A DNA stretch of 64,000 nt from JACVRW01 sp963819115 (GCA_963819115.1 CAWFUR010000011.1:2135337-2199336); one strand, 5' to 3'; positions 36,519 to 45,558 are shown, counted from the stretch's first letter. Notes: generated by a model not told the origin, from the letters alone. Program-made: numbers and translations.

Positions 36519-38122
36519 CCACCGGGCTCACCCAGGGCAGGGAGGACGCCGCGGCGAGACCGGCGGCGGGCGGCTCCGGCGCGCCGGGCCAGGCAACATG
36601 GCTCACGCCCCAGCGTGCGCTGCTCGCCGTGGCCGCCCTCACGGCGCTCGCGTTCGTCCTCCGCCTGGCCGGGATCGGCCAGAGCCTCGTGGACGACGAG
36701 ATCTTCACCTACGACATCGTCACCCGCTTCGGCTTCGGGGACATCCTCAGCCAGGTGCGGGACACGTCGATCACCCCGCCGCTCCACTACCTCGTGGCGC
36801 ACGTGGCCGTGCAGGTCGGTGATCCCACCCTCTGGGTGCGGGTGCCCTCACTCCTCCTCGGAGCCGCCACCGTGCCGCTCGTCTACCTCGTCGGGTCGCG
36901 CACGGTGGGCCGTGGCGCCGCGGTCCTGGGGTCCGCGCTCCTCGCGCTCAGCCCGATGGCGGTCTGGTACGGCGACGAGGCACGGGCCTACGCGACCCTC
37001 ACGTTCGTCGCGCTGCTCTCCACCTACACGCTGCTGCGCGCGCTCGAGCCCGGGCGGCGCCGGTGGGCCTGGTGGCTCGTGTTCGTCCTCGCCTCCGCCG
37101 GCGTCCTGTACACGCATTACACCGGCGTGTTCGTGCTCATCGCGCAGACGGCCTGGGCCGCCTGGGCCTGCCTCGCCGAGGGCTCCCGGCGCCGGCTCGG
37201 CGAGCTGGCGCTGGCCACGGTCCTGATCGTGGTCGCCTACCTGCCCTGGATCCCCGCCTACCACGACCAGCACAACAACAAGGTGGGGATCCTCGCCATC
37301 AACTTCCTCCATCCGCTGAACTGGCACACCGCCTGGGAGAACGTGGCCAAGCTGCTGGTGGGCCAGCCGTTCGAGCCGTGGGACGACCTCCTCGGCGCGC
37401 CCGGCCTGGTGCTGATCGGGATCGGCCTGGCCGCGCTCGCCGCGGGCTGGGTGGTGAACGCCACGGATCCCGGCGCGTCCATCCGGCTGCGCCCGCGGCC
37501 GTCGGGCACGGTGCTCGTGGCGATGCTCGCCGTGGCCACCCCTGTGGCGCTCCTCCTCTACGGGATCTTCGACACCAGCCTCTACGCGCCGCGCAACCTG
37601 CTGGCCTCGCTGCCGGGCATGTGCCTTCTCCTCGGCGCGGCCGTGGTGGGGATTCGACCGCCCTTCAGGACCGTCGCGGCCGTGGCCCTGATCGGCGCGG
37701 TGGCGCTCACCTCCGCCGAGGGACTGCGCGTCGAGCACCACCGGCCGCCCTTCGACAAGGCCGGCGCTTACCTCGACCGCGAGGCCGGCCCGCGCGACGC
37801 CGTGCTGCTGCTCCAGGCGGGCAGCGAGCTGTTCGGGCGCAATCCGGCCCTGCGCAGCCTCGAGCTCGGCATGGACCGCCCCCACCCGTTCCTCGCCACC
37901 GGGGTGGTGGCCGAGAGGGACCGCTACCGGGACACGCTGCGCAGGGCGGCCACGCGACGCAGGCTGTTCGTGGTGGTGGCGCCCGTGCCCGGCGTGCCCG
38001 AGTCGATTCTCAGGGAGCGCCTCGGCCCCGGGTTCCGGCTCGTCTCGCAGCGATCCTTCCCAGGCTTCGCCCCCATCCGGGTGGCCGAATACGTCCCGGT
38101 CCGCGAAGGCGGGGGCGCGTGA
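36515..38122 (+). CDS. GT39-like membrane glycosyltransferase, family C copy 2
   Basis: 535 residues. VDDEIFTYD (Asp61-Glu62) follows TM1; then TPPLHYLVAHVAV, RVPSLLLGAATVPLVYLVG, RTVGRGAAVLG, SPMAVWYGDEARAYATL, LYTHYTGVFVLIAQTAW and YLPWIPAY, the full family C series. The outer C-terminal part is short and ends VAEYVPVREGG. ATG overlaps the family D stop (ATGA) and its own TGA overlaps the GTG of the family A gene. Families D, C and A are thus made in sequence from one message, suggesting that they work on the same glycan (inference). Confidence 0.9.
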   Translation: MTTGLTQGREDAAARPAAGGSGAPGQATWLTPQRALLAVAALTALAFVLRLAGIGQSLVDDEIFTYDIVTRFGFGDILSQVRDTSITPPLHYLVAHVAVQVGDPTLWVRVPSLLLGAATVPLVYLVGSRTVGRGAAVLGSALLALSPMAVWYGDEARAYATLTFVALLSTYTLLRALEPGRRRWAWWLVFVLASAGVLYTHYTGVFVLIAQTAWAAWACLAEGSRRRLGELALATVLIVVAYLPWIPAYHDQHNNKVGILAINFLHPLNWHTAWENVAKLLVGQPFEPWDDLLGAPGLVLIGIGLAALAAGWVVNATDPGASIRLRPRPSGTVLVAMLAVATPVALLLYGIFDTSLYAPRNLLASLPGMCLLLGAAVVGIRPPFRTVAAVALIGAVALTSAEGLRVEHHRPPFDKAGAYLDREAGPRDAVLLLQAGSELFGRNPALRSLELGMDRPHPFLATGVVAERDRYRDTLRRAATRRRLFVVVAPVPGVPESILRERLGPGFRLVSQRSFPGFAPIRVAEYVPVREGGGA

Positions 38123-39738
38123 GCAGCTCCGTGGCCAGCGCCACGCCCACCCGTCGCGGGCGATTCCTCGGCCTGGAGCCCTGGGAGCTCGGGGTGCTCA
38201 CCGCCCTGGCCGTGGTGGGGTCACTGCCCCTGCTCGCGCTCATCTGGGACGCCGTGGCCAACAACAAGGTGTGGATCGGCACCGACGGCGGCCCCGTGAT
38301 CCAGGACCAGATGCAGTACGTGGCCTGGATCCGCGACGCCTCCCAGCACGTCCTGATCTCCAATCACTTCCAGGCGGAGGCGTCCAAGGCCAGCTACCTG
38401 CACCCCGGCGCGCTCCTGTCGGGCGGGCTGGTGGCGCTCGGGCTGCCGCCCGCGGCGGGCTACCTGCTCTGGAAGCCGGTGGCGATCCTCGCGCTGTTCG
38501 CCGCGGTCACCGCATACATCCGCAGCGTCCTGCCGTCGGGCACGGGTCGCGTGGCCGCGCTGGTGCTGGCGCTGTTCTTCCTCCCGCCCACGACGCAGAT
38601 CGTGACCGACGAGATCGGGCTGACCGTGGCCGCGGGCGAGGTCTGGCCCGTGGACATGCTGTGGGGGTACTTCTTCTCCGCCCTCGCGATCGCGGCGACA
38701 GTGGGCGCCCTCGTGCTCTACGAGCGCGATCGCCGCGCCGGGCGGCTCACGCTCTGGCCACCCTTGCTCGGGTTCCTGTCCACCTGGCTGCAGCCCTGGG
38801 AGGGCCCGTTGCTCCTGGGGCTCGTGGTGGGCGCGGAGCTCGTTCTCTGGTTCCTGCGCAGGCGTGGGGTCTCCGGGGTCGAGCCGGCCCTCGAGCGCCG
38901 GGCGCTCGTGAGGCTGGTGGCGCCGGTGGTGGCCGCGGTGGCGATCCCGCTCGCCTACTACGTCGTGCTCGGCCGGGTCGACTCCGCCTGGTCGAGCGAC
39001 CCCAAGCTCGACTTCCTCGATCCGCCGTGGTGGGCCATCGGCGTGACCATCGCGCCGCTGGCGATCCCCGCCCTGCTCGCCTACCGGCAGCTGCCCACCA
39101 CGTTCCACGCGGCCGCCCTCCGGGTCTGGCCGGTCGCGGCGCTGGGCATCTACTGGCTCCTGACCAACGTCTACAAGGGCCACTACGCCCCCCACGCTCT
39201 CCGCGGCCTCAGCATTCCCCTCGCGGCGCTGGCCGTGACCGGCGTGGCGTCCCTGCGCCTCCAGGTCGCTCGCGGAGCCGCGGTCGCCGCCGTGGTGTGC
39301 GCGGTCGGCGTGCTCACCGTGCCCGCCACGCTGGACAGGCTCAGCGAGGCAAGGGACCGGATCAACGACAACTCGGGCCCGTACTTCCTCACCACCGGCG
39401 AGCGCGACGCCTTCGACTACCTCGACCGGCTCCCCACCCCGGGGGCGGTCCTGGCGCCGGTCTCGATGGGTCAGCTCGTGCCCGCCCGGACCGGCCGCCA
39501 CACCAGCGTCGGCAACCTGTTCTGGACGCCGGACTTCCTGCGCCGGCGGCTCTACACCGACCTCCTCTTCGAGGGCCGGATCTCCGCCGCCGGTGCGCGC
39601 TCGATCGCGCGCTCGAGCCACGCGCGCTTCCTGCTCGCCGGGTGCCGGGGCACCGCCGACCTGACGAAGCTGCTCGGGGGCCTGCTCGCCGACGTGAAGC
39701 ACTTCGGCTGCGCGACGGTCTACGAGCTGAAGGCCTGA
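38119..39738 (+). CDS. Polytopic membrane protein, family A copy 5
   Basis: 539 residues. The GTG overlaps the TGA of the family C gene. Signature: IQDQMQYVAWIRDA from residue 61, YLHPGALLSGGLVAL, LLWKPVAIL, AAGEVWPVDMLWGYFF, and WLQPWEGPLL, where Glu replaces the Gln of LQPWQG. It ends ARFLLAGC ... FGCATVYELKA. Two bases separate it from the methyltransferase start. The role is not established; see the other copies. Confidence 0.88.
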   Translation: MSSSVASATPTRRGRFLGLEPWELGVLTALAVVGSLPLLALIWDAVANNKVWIGTDGGPVIQDQMQYVAWIRDASQHVLISNHFQAEASKASYLHPGALLSGGLVALGLPPAAGYLLWKPVAILALFAAVTAYIRSVLPSGTGRVAALVLALFFLPPTTQIVTDEIGLTVAAGEVWPVDMLWGYFFSALAIAATVGALVLYERDRRAGRLTLWPPLLGFLSTWLQPWEGPLLLGLVVGAELVLWFLRRRGVSGVEPALERRALVRLVAPVVAAVAIPLAYYVVLGRVDSAWSSDPKLDFLDPPWWAIGVTIAPLAIPALLAYRQLPTTFHAAALRVWPVAALGIYWLLTNVYKGHYAPHALRGLSIPLAALAVTGVASLRLQVARGAAVAAVVCAVGVLTVPATLDRLSEARDRINDNSGPYFLTTGERDAFDYLDRLPTPGAVLAPVSMGQLVPARTGRHTSVGNLFWTPDFLRRRLYTDLLFEGRISAAGARSIARSSHARFLLAGCRGTADLTKLLGGLLADVKHFGCATVYELKA

Positions 39739-39740
39739 CG

Positions 39741-40472
39741 ATGGAGGACCGGATCTACTCGCTGGTGTACGAGCTCGAGGAGCGCCACTGGTGGTTCCGC
39801 GGCCGCCGGGCCGTGCTGGGCGCGCTCATCGAGAGGGCCGGGATCACGAGCGCCCGGCGGGTGCTCGACGCCGGCTGTGGCACGGGTCGAAACCTCCAGG
39901 ACTACGCGCGCCTCGGCCCGGCCGCGGGCGTGGACCCGTCCGCCAGCGCGGTGGAGTTCTGCCGCCAGCGAGGCCTGAACGACGTGACCGAGGCCGGTGT
40001 GGAGACGCTCCCCTTCGAGGACGACGCCTTCGACCTCGTCTTCGCCACCGATGTTCTCGAGCACGTGGAGGACGACGTGGCGGCGATGCGGGAGATCCGG
40101 CGGGTGGTGGCGCCCGGCGGGATGCTCGTGGCCACGGTTCCCGCGTACATGTGGCTGTGGACCGCGAACGACGTGGCCCTCCACCACCACCGCCGCTATT
40201 CGCGGCCCCAGCTGGCCCGGGCCGCCCGGGCAAGTGGATGGCAGCCCGAGATCGCCACCTACTTCAACTCGATCCTGCTCCCCCCGATCGCCCTGGCCCG
40301 GAAGCTGCGGCCGAAGGCCGTCGAGGGCGAGGAGCGGGCCGAGCTCGAGCTCACGCCACCGCTCGTGGACAGGGCGCTGGCCCTCCCCATGCAGGTCGAG
40401 GCAGGCCTGATCGCGCGCGGCGCGAACCTCCCCGCCGGGGTGTCGGTGGGGATGGTCTCCCGGGCCGTGTGA
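39741..40472 (+). CDS. Class I SAM-dependent methyltransferase
   Basis: 243 residues, soluble. It starts with EERHWWFRGRR, a segment common at the front of methyltransferases located beside glycosyltransferase genes. VLDAGCGTGRNLQ is motif I, VDPSASAVEF holds the acidic residue after strand 2, and ATDVLEHVEDD and APGGMLVATVPAY complete the fold. HHHRRYSRPQL matches the motif in the methyltransferase at 11859. It is last in the operon 34740-40472. The substrate may be a lipid-linked or nucleotide sugar (inference). It ends three bases from the convergent GT2. Confidence 0.92.
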   Translation: MEDRIYSLVYELEERHWWFRGRRAVLGALIERAGITSARRVLDAGCGTGRNLQDYARLGPAAGVDPSASAVEFCRQRGLNDVTEAGVETLPFEDDAFDLVFATDVLEHVEDDVAAMREIRRVVAPGGMLVATVPAYMWLWTANDVALHHHRRYSRPQLARAARASGWQPEIATYFNSILLPPIALARKLRPKAVEGEERAELELTPPLVDRALALPMQVEAGLIARGANLPAGVSVGMVSRAV

Positions 40473-40475
40473 GCG

Positions 40476-41210
40476 TCAGCGGCGCCGGCGCAGGCGGGCG
40501 ACGAGCCGGATCACGTCGAGCGCCATCCGGGGCGACGCGAGCAGGGGGTTGACCTTCGAGTCGTCGTCGTGGAGGTAGACCACCGGCACCTCGTCGATCG
40601 AGAGCCCGGCGACCCGCGCCCGCATCAGCAGCTCCACGTCGAAGGCGAACCCGGGCACGATCTGCGTCTTCGTGAGCTCGCGTGCCGTGTCCGTCCGCAT
40701 CAGCTTGAACCCGCACTGGGTGTCCCGGTACGGGAGGCCCGTCATGCGGCGCACCATCGCGTTGAACGCCCGCCCGATGGTCTTCCGGTACTCGGGAGCG
40801 GCCACGGTGGAGCCCGGAACGTCGCGCGAGCCGATGGCCACATCCGCGCCCTCCCGGAGGCCGGACCAGAGCTTGGCCACCTCGGCCAGCGGGGTGGACA
40901 GGTCCACGTCGCTCAGCAGCACGAGCTCGCCCCGCGCGACGCGGATCCCCGCCGCCACCGCCGCTCCCTTGCCCTCGTTGTGCCCTCCCCGCAGCAGGGG
41001 CGTGATCACGGGCGCGCGGGCCGCGGCGGCGCGAAGCATCTCCGGCGTGCGGTCCGTGCTGCCGTCATCGACCACCACGATCTCCCGCAGCTCGAGGCCC
41101 GCGGCGCGAACCTCCTCCGCGGCGGAGCCCCCTAACACCTCCAGGGACCTGGCCAGCCGGCGCTCCTCGTTGTAGGCCGGCACGACTATGGATACGGTCG
41201 GCAGGTTCAG
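40476..41210 (-). CDS. ALG5/DPM1-like GT2 glycosyltransferase
   Basis: 244 residues from the CTG at 41210. PTVSIVVPAYNEERRL, VVDDGSTD, HNEGKGAAVAAG, LSDVDLSTPLAEV (metal motif), IGSRDVPGS, RDTQCGFKLMR and FAFDVELLMRA are the ALG5/polyprenyl-phosphate glucose synthase series. The start codon is unusual: the frame must begin just before LNLPTVSIVV, where CTG forms CTGA with the stop of the methyltransferase upstream. The only other options are a GTG at 41282, which overlaps the upstream gene by 76 bases, or a GTG inside the first strand. It probably makes a polyprenyl-phosphate sugar for the GT-C proteins. Confidence 0.88.
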   Translation of the reverse strand: MNLPTVSIVVPAYNEERRLARSLEVLGGSAAEEVRAAGLELREIVVVDDGSTDRTPEMLRAAAARAPVITPLLRGGHNEGKGAAVAAGIRVARGELVLLSDVDLSTPLAEVAKLWSGLREGADVAIGSRDVPGSTVAAPEYRKTIGRAFNAMVRRMTGLPYRDTQCGFKLMRTDTARELTKTQIVPGFAFDVELLMRARVAGLSIDEVPVVYLHDDDSKVNPLLASPRMALDVIRLVARLRRRR

Positions 41211-41956
41211 GCCTCGGCGAGGTAGTACTGGGTCCAGAGCAGTCCGTCCAGGGGGCCGCCGTCCAGTCGCCGCTCGAGCCACTGCTCGAAGCGCAGGCCG
41301 CGCCGCCCGCCGAACTCGGCCACGAGCGGCAGGTAGACGCCGGTCTTGAAGCTCTCGGCGATCCGGAAGCCGGCGGCGCTCATCTGTCTCCGGAGCTCCG
41401 CGGCCCGCATCAGGTTCACGTGCCCGGTCGGGAGGATCGGCTCCCGGTAGACCCGGCGGACCACATCGATCACCCCCGGGAGGAACGCCACCCGGCTCGC
41501 AACCTCGAGCGGGCTGAACGGCTGCGGAGTCGAGAGCACGAGGTGCCCTCCCGGCCTGAGCACCCGCCGGATGCCTTCCAGCGCGCGCTCGGATGAGCTG
41601 ATGTGCTCGATCACCTCGGAGCAGAGCACGAGGTCGCAGCTCTCGGGCTCGATCCCGGTGTCCGTGATGTCGTCGGCCACGGGAACGAGATTACGATGGC
41701 TCTCGCGCAGCCGGTCGACCTGCTCGAGGAAGGAAGGCTCCACGTCCGCGGCCAGGACCTCGTCGAAGAGCCCCGCCAGCAGCGGCAGGTACACGCCGCT
41801 GCCCGGGCCCACCTCGAGGGCGCGCGCGGACGGGCCCGCCGCCGCGGCCCTCCTCACGAGGTCCTCCACGCGATCGCGGCGTGTCAGGTGGAGCCAGCGC
41901 CGGGTCGGGTTGCGGGAGGTGTAGAGCGTTTCTTGGAGGGCCAGGAGCTCCGACAC
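41207..41956 (-). CDS. Class I SAM-dependent methyltransferase
   Basis: 249 residues, soluble. ALEVGPGSGVYLPLL is motif I, VLAADVEPSFLEQ motif II, and SEVIEHISSSERALEG with LRPGGHLVLSTPQPFS the later strands. The N-terminal part (ETLYTSRNPTRRWLHLTRRDR) is common to methyltransferases near glycan genes. GTG at 41956 follows TAGCATCG by 7 bases with no ribosome binding site. It is first in a two-gene minus operon with the ALG5-like GT2; CTGA overlap. It is divergent from the operon at 42065. Confidence 0.9.
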   Translation of the reverse strand: MSELLALQETLYTSRNPTRRWLHLTRRDRVEDLVRRAAAAGPSARALEVGPGSGVYLPLLAGLFDEVLAADVEPSFLEQVDRLRESHRNLVPVADDITDTGIEPESCDLVLCSEVIEHISSSERALEGIRRVLRPGGHLVLSTPQPFSPLEVASRVAFLPGVIDVVRRVYREPILPTGHVNLMRAAELRRQMSAAGFRIAESFKTGVYLPLVAEFGGRRGLRFEQWLERRLDGGPLDGLLWTQYYLAEA

Positions 41957-41963
41957 CGGGGCG

Positions 41964-41969
41964 ATGCTA
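41964..41969 (-). promoter_or_regulatory. Likely -10 box TAGCAT(CG), leaderless methyltransferase
   Basis: TAGCAT followed by CG on the minus strand, 7 bases before the GTG at 41956. Confidence 0.5.
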
Positions 41970-42040
41970 TTGCGGATCCCGCGGGGCCGGCCCCGCTCGG
42001 CTCTGGCCGGCTGGGAGTGAGCTAGCCTGAAAGTGGGCCC

Positions 42041-42046
42041 TAGAGT
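42041..42046 (+). promoter_or_regulatory. Likely -10 box TAGAGT(CG) for operon 42065-51253
   Basis: TAGAGT followed by CG, 18 bases before the CTG at 42065; transcription would begin near 42053, leaving a leader of about 12 bases. TAGCCT at 42023 is a second candidate. The TAG here is also the in-frame stop that bounds the family C frame upstream. Confidence 0.45.
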
Positions 42047-42064
42047 CGACGGCCGGCGGACCTC

Positions 42065-43648
42065 CTGAGCACATCACTTCCTCGCACGACGCCGTCGCCT
42101 CCCCGGACCTCCGCCGCGGGCGCCGGCGAGCGCATCGAGTCGCGTGGATGGCGCCCGGACCGGATGCTCCTGGCCGTCGCGGGCCTCACCGCGGTGGGCC
42201 TGGCCCTGCGGCTTCCGGGGCTATGGGAGGGGCTCTTCGGCGACGAGCTCTTCCTCTACGCCATCGCCACCCAGCCGGGGCTCCACACGGTGCTCCAAGC
42301 GATCCACGACAGCGAGAGCACGCCGCCGTTTCACTTCCTGCTCGCCTGGGTGGCCGTGAAGCTCGGCGACCCCACGGTGACGGTGCGGCTTCCGTCGCTG
42401 ATCCTCGGCACAGCCGCGATCCCGCTCACCTACCTCGCCGGGCTCCGCACCGTCGGCCGCCGGGCGGCGCTGCTCGGCGCCGCCTTTCTGGCGCTCAGCC
42501 CGTTCGCGATCTACTACGCGGTGGAGGCGCGCGCCTACGCCACCCTCGTCTTCCTCGCCGCGCTGTCCACGCTCACGCTGGTCAGGGCGCTCGAGTCGCG
42601 CCGGCGGCTCTGGCTGATCGCCTACGCGGTCACCTCCCTGCTGATCCTCTACACGCACTACACCGGCCTGTTCGTGGTGGCCGGGCAGGCCGCCTGGGCG
42701 CTCTGGACCCAGCGCGACCGCGCGCGAGAGCTTCTCGTGGCCTATGCGGCCATCGCGCTCGGCTACATCGCGTGGATCCCTTCCTTCCTCGTGCAGCGCC
42801 AGGACAGCTCGGCCACCCGGATCTCCACCTTCAAGTCGTTTACGCCCGACGGCTTCTTCCGGGAGCTCGCGATCGCCATCGTGGGCCACCCGAACGAGCA
42901 GCTCGACGCCGTCCCGGGCCGGGCGGCCGTGGTGCTGCTCGCCATCGGCGCTCTGTTGGGCCTGGCCGGCGCGGCGGCCGCGCTGGCGCGCCGCGGCATG
43001 CCCCGCCCGCCGCGCTTCCTCGGGCTCGTGGCCGTGGCGGCGGTGGCCACGCCGCTGGGGCTCGCCCTTTTCAGCATCTTCTCCCAGAACGTCTACATCC
43101 CGCGCAACCTGTCGGCCTCGCTTCCGGCCCTCTGCCTGCTCGTGGCGGCCGGGCTGCTGAGGCTGCGCCGGCCGCTGGCCGTGGCGGGAACCCTCGCGCT
43201 CCTCGCCGCGCTCGTCATCGGCACCTGGACCACGCTCGAGTCGCGCTACTCGCGACCCCCCTACCGCCAGGTGGCCGAGTTCCTCGACTCGAACGCCCGC
43301 CCGGGCGACGCGGTGGTGGAGTACCCGCTGTTCGCCAACTACAAGGGCGGCACCTTCTCGTTCGAGGCCTCGCGCGTGAACGTGGCCACCCTTCTCGGCC
43401 ACCACCTGGACGTGCACTTCCAGCGCCCGCACCTCTTCTTCCAGGCGAGCGGTTACGAGCGCGACGCCTGGGGCCCGGCCTCGCGCCGGGCGCGGCTGTT
43501 CGTGGTATCACCCTGGGATGCCACCTACCGCGGGAGACCGCCCCTGCCCCCGCGACTGCGTCCCCGCTACCGACAGGTGCTGATGCGGGTGTGGCCGGGC
43601 CTCGTGCCGGTGGCGGTGTTCGAGTACAGGGCGGTGGGGGCTTCATGA
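42065..43648 (+). CDS. GT39-like membrane glycosyltransferase, family C copy 3
   Basis: 527 residues if begun at CTG 42065 (CTGA context), 494 if begun at ATG 42164, which lies directly at TM1 and would remove the cytoplasmic tail that all paralogs have. FGDELFLY (Asp60-Glu61 in the longer form) follows TM1; then STPPFHFLLAWVAVKLGDP, RLPSLILGTAAIPLTYLAG, SPFAIYYAVEARAYATL and LYTHYTGLFVVAGQAAW. The outer C-terminal part is short (VFEYRAVGAS). An extracytoplasmic sugar transferase using a polyprenyl-phosphate donor is inferred. It is first of six genes; its TGA overlaps the next ATG. Confidence 0.88.
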   Translation: MSTSLPRTTPSPPRTSAAGAGERIESRGWRPDRMLLAVAGLTAVGLALRLPGLWEGLFGDELFLYAIATQPGLHTVLQAIHDSESTPPFHFLLAWVAVKLGDPTVTVRLPSLILGTAAIPLTYLAGLRTVGRRAALLGAAFLALSPFAIYYAVEARAYATLVFLAALSTLTLVRALESRRRLWLIAYAVTSLLILYTHYTGLFVVAGQAAWALWTQRDRARELLVAYAAIALGYIAWIPSFLVQRQDSSATRISTFKSFTPDGFFRELAIAIVGHPNEQLDAVPGRAAVVLLAIGALLGLAGAAAALARRGMPRPPRFLGLVAVAAVATPLGLALFSIFSQNVYIPRNLSASLPALCLLVAAGLLRLRRPLAVAGTLALLAALVIGTWTTLESRYSRPPYRQVAEFLDSNARPGDAVVEYPLFANYKGGTFSFEASRVNVATLLGHHLDVHFQRPHLFFQASGYERDAWGPASRRARLFVVSPWDATYRGRPPLPPRLRPRYRQVLMRVWPGLVPVAVFEYRAVGAS

Positions 43649-44064
43649 GATGGGTGGCGGTAGCCCTGTGCGCGGTGGCCGCCGCCACGGCGCTCGTGGC
43701 CTACCGCTCCGAGCGCAGGGCGGACGAGGTCGTGCGGCTCTCTCTCGTGGCCGTGAGCGGCGGCCTCGCGCATGTGCCCGCCTCGGCTCCGAGCGAGGCC
43801 CGCACCAAGGCACTGGACCTTCTCCCGAGCGCCCGGCTCCTCAACCCCGACACGAACCTCGACGTCCAGGAGGGCGCCTTCCTCGAGCGCAACCCGCGCC
43901 GGGGCGAGGCGATCCTCGAGCACGCGACCAGCGAGGAGCCCGAGAACGTTTTCCTCTGGCTGGCGCGCTCGCAGCTCGAGGAGCGCGACGGAGACCTGGC
44001 CGCCGCACGCCGGTCGTACGCGCGGGCGCGCGCGCTCGACCCGCGCCTGCCGGCGCCCAGATAG
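43645..44064 (+). CDS. Small membrane-anchored protein with TPR-like C-terminus
   Basis: 139 residues. One N-terminal helix (WVAVALCAVAAATALVAY) anchors it, followed by an Arg/Glu-rich stretch and LLPSARLLNPDTNLDVQEG. The end has alternating short helices (GEAILEHATSEEPENVFLWLARSQL..., DLAAARRSYARARALDP) that look like one to two tetratricopeptide units. It could be a scaffold for the membrane transferases around it (inference). ATG overlaps the family C stop (ATGA) and the next gene starts 23 bases later. No enzyme motif seen. Confidence 0.82.
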   Translation: MRWVAVALCAVAAATALVAYRSERRADEVVRLSLVAVSGGLAHVPASAPSEARTKALDLLPSARLLNPDTNLDVQEGAFLERNPRRGEAILEHATSEEPENVFLWLARSQLEERDGDLAAARRSYARARALDPRLPAPR

Positions 44065-44087
44065 GCCCGGCGAGCGAGGATCCGACC

Positions 44088-45557
44088 ATGACCGTCACGG
44101 CCACGACCCAGCCCGCGAAGGCACGCCCGGCGATGGACCGGCGGCTCCTGGCCGTGCTCATCGGCCTGGGCCTGCTCGCGCTCTTCGTCGCCTTCTTCAG
44201 GGTCGGTTCCGCCAGCTGGCTCAGCGACGAGCTCTATTACCGGGACGCCGCCCATCGCTACATGCACGGCGACTTCAGCGTCAACCGCGAGAACACGATG
44301 CTCGCGAAGTACATCCTGGGCGCGTTCCAGCTCGTCCTCGGTGATGGCCACACCGCCACGCGGATTCCCGCGGCGGTGGCCGGCCTTCTCACCGGGGTCG
44401 GGCTCCTGCTGCTCGGCAGGCGGATGGCCGGAGTCTGGGCCGGGGTGATCGCGTTCGCGCTATGGACGCTCCTCCCCCGCCCCGAGATCATCGGCAACTG
44501 GCAGGTGGGCCGGATCCAGATCGAGCGCTACTTCCGCCTCGACGTGTTCCTGGCGCTGTTCGTGGTGCTTGCGCTGCTGGCGGCGTGGCGCTGGGCCGAG
44601 AGCGGGCGCTGGCGCTGGGCGGCGGCCGCCGGCGTGTTCGCCGGCCTGGCGGCCGCCTCGAAGGCGCCCGGGGTGCTCATCCTCCCCGCGCTGGCCCTGG
44701 TCGGGCTCTACAGCCTTCCGTTCAATCGCCGAACGCTGGCGCAGGCCGCGGCCGTGTGCGGCCTTCCGTTCGTGGTCGTGGCGATCTCCTACCTGCCCCT
44801 GGGCACGGACGCCTTCGACGCGATCGACGGCATGTTCTACGTCGACAAGCTCCGGCGCACCGTCTTCGACACCCCCTTCGTGTTCCACGGGCACCTGTAC
44901 TCGCGCCCGCCCTGGTGGGCGAACCTCTGGTGGCAGTGGAAGAGCCTCGGCACCCCGGCCACGGTCTCGGTGGGCGCCTGCGTGGTGCTCGCGCCGTTCG
45001 TGCTGCCGCGCCGAGCCCTGCTCCTGCTCGGACTGGCCATCGGCGTGCCGCTCTTCGTGTACATCGTGCGGCTGAACTACACGCTGCCGTACTACTACTA
45101 CGCCTGGCAGCCCCAGTTGCTGCTCCTCTGCGCTCTCGTGCTCTGGACGCTGCTGAAGCGTGAGGGAGTCGCCCGGCTGGCGGCGGTGGCGATTGCGGTG
45201 CCGCTCATAGCGGCCGCCGGGGGTACCGTGCGGGACGTGGCCAACGCTCGCGACCGCGACTTTCGGGAGACCGCCCAGGAGCTGGGGCCGACGCTGCGCT
45301 CGGGGGCGATCGTGGCCTGGGGCCTGGAGGCCGGCAACATCATGCGCAGCGAGCTGCCGGGCTCCACCGTGGTGCAGACCACGGACGGCACCCCGAACAT
45401 CTCGGGCATCATCGTCGACCCGACGATCGCCACCCGCCGGCCGAGCCCGGCCATCACGGCGTACCTGCGAAAGCACCGCGACGAGCTGGAGCTCCATCGC
45501 ATCGACCGCCTGCGCATCTACCTGCCGCGACACCGCGCGGCCGCCAGAGGAGGCTGA
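44088..45557 (+). CDS. PMT-like GT-C membrane glycosyltransferase
   Basis: 489 residues. SWLSDELYYRDAAHRYMHGD places the acidic pair after TM1, followed by NTMLAKYILGAFQLVLGD, TRIPAAVAGLLTGVGLLLLG and IERYFRLDVFLALFV, closer to classical protein O-mannosyltransferase/ArnT proteins (PMT_2) than family C. About ten helices, then an outer tail with RDFRETAQELG and TTDGTPNISGI, ending in Arg/Ala-rich residues. ATG at 44088 has GAGGA 8 bases upstream. It may glycosylate proteins or lipid carriers outside the membrane (inference). Its stop is one base before the CTG proposed for the next gene. Confidence 0.88.
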   Translation: MTVTATTQPAKARPAMDRRLLAVLIGLGLLALFVAFFRVGSASWLSDELYYRDAAHRYMHGDFSVNRENTMLAKYILGAFQLVLGDGHTATRIPAAVAGLLTGVGLLLLGRRMAGVWAGVIAFALWTLLPRPEIIGNWQVGRIQIERYFRLDVFLALFVVLALLAAWRWAESGRWRWAAAAGVFAGLAAASKAPGVLILPALALVGLYSLPFNRRTLAQAAAVCGLPFVVVAISYLPLGTDAFDAIDGMFYVDKLRRTVFDTPFVFHGHLYSRPPWWANLWWQWKSLGTPATVSVGACVVLAPFVLPRRALLLLGLAIGVPLFVYIVRLNYTLPYYYYAWQPQLLLLCALVLWTLLKREGVARLAAVAIAVPLIAAAGGTVRDVANARDRDFRETAQELGPTLRSGAIVAWGLEAGNIMRSELPGSTVVQTTDGTPNISGIIVDPTIATRRPSPAITAYLRKHRDELELHRIDRLRIYLPRHRAAARGG

Positions 45558-45558
45558 G

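Noticed and set aside
42023..42068. Leaderless 11-codon ORF (GTG 42033) before the family C gene
   Set aside because: Its TGA also overlaps the CTG at 42065, but the TAGCCT box is only 4 bases from the GTG, too close for a normal start, and a better box lies downstream at 42041.
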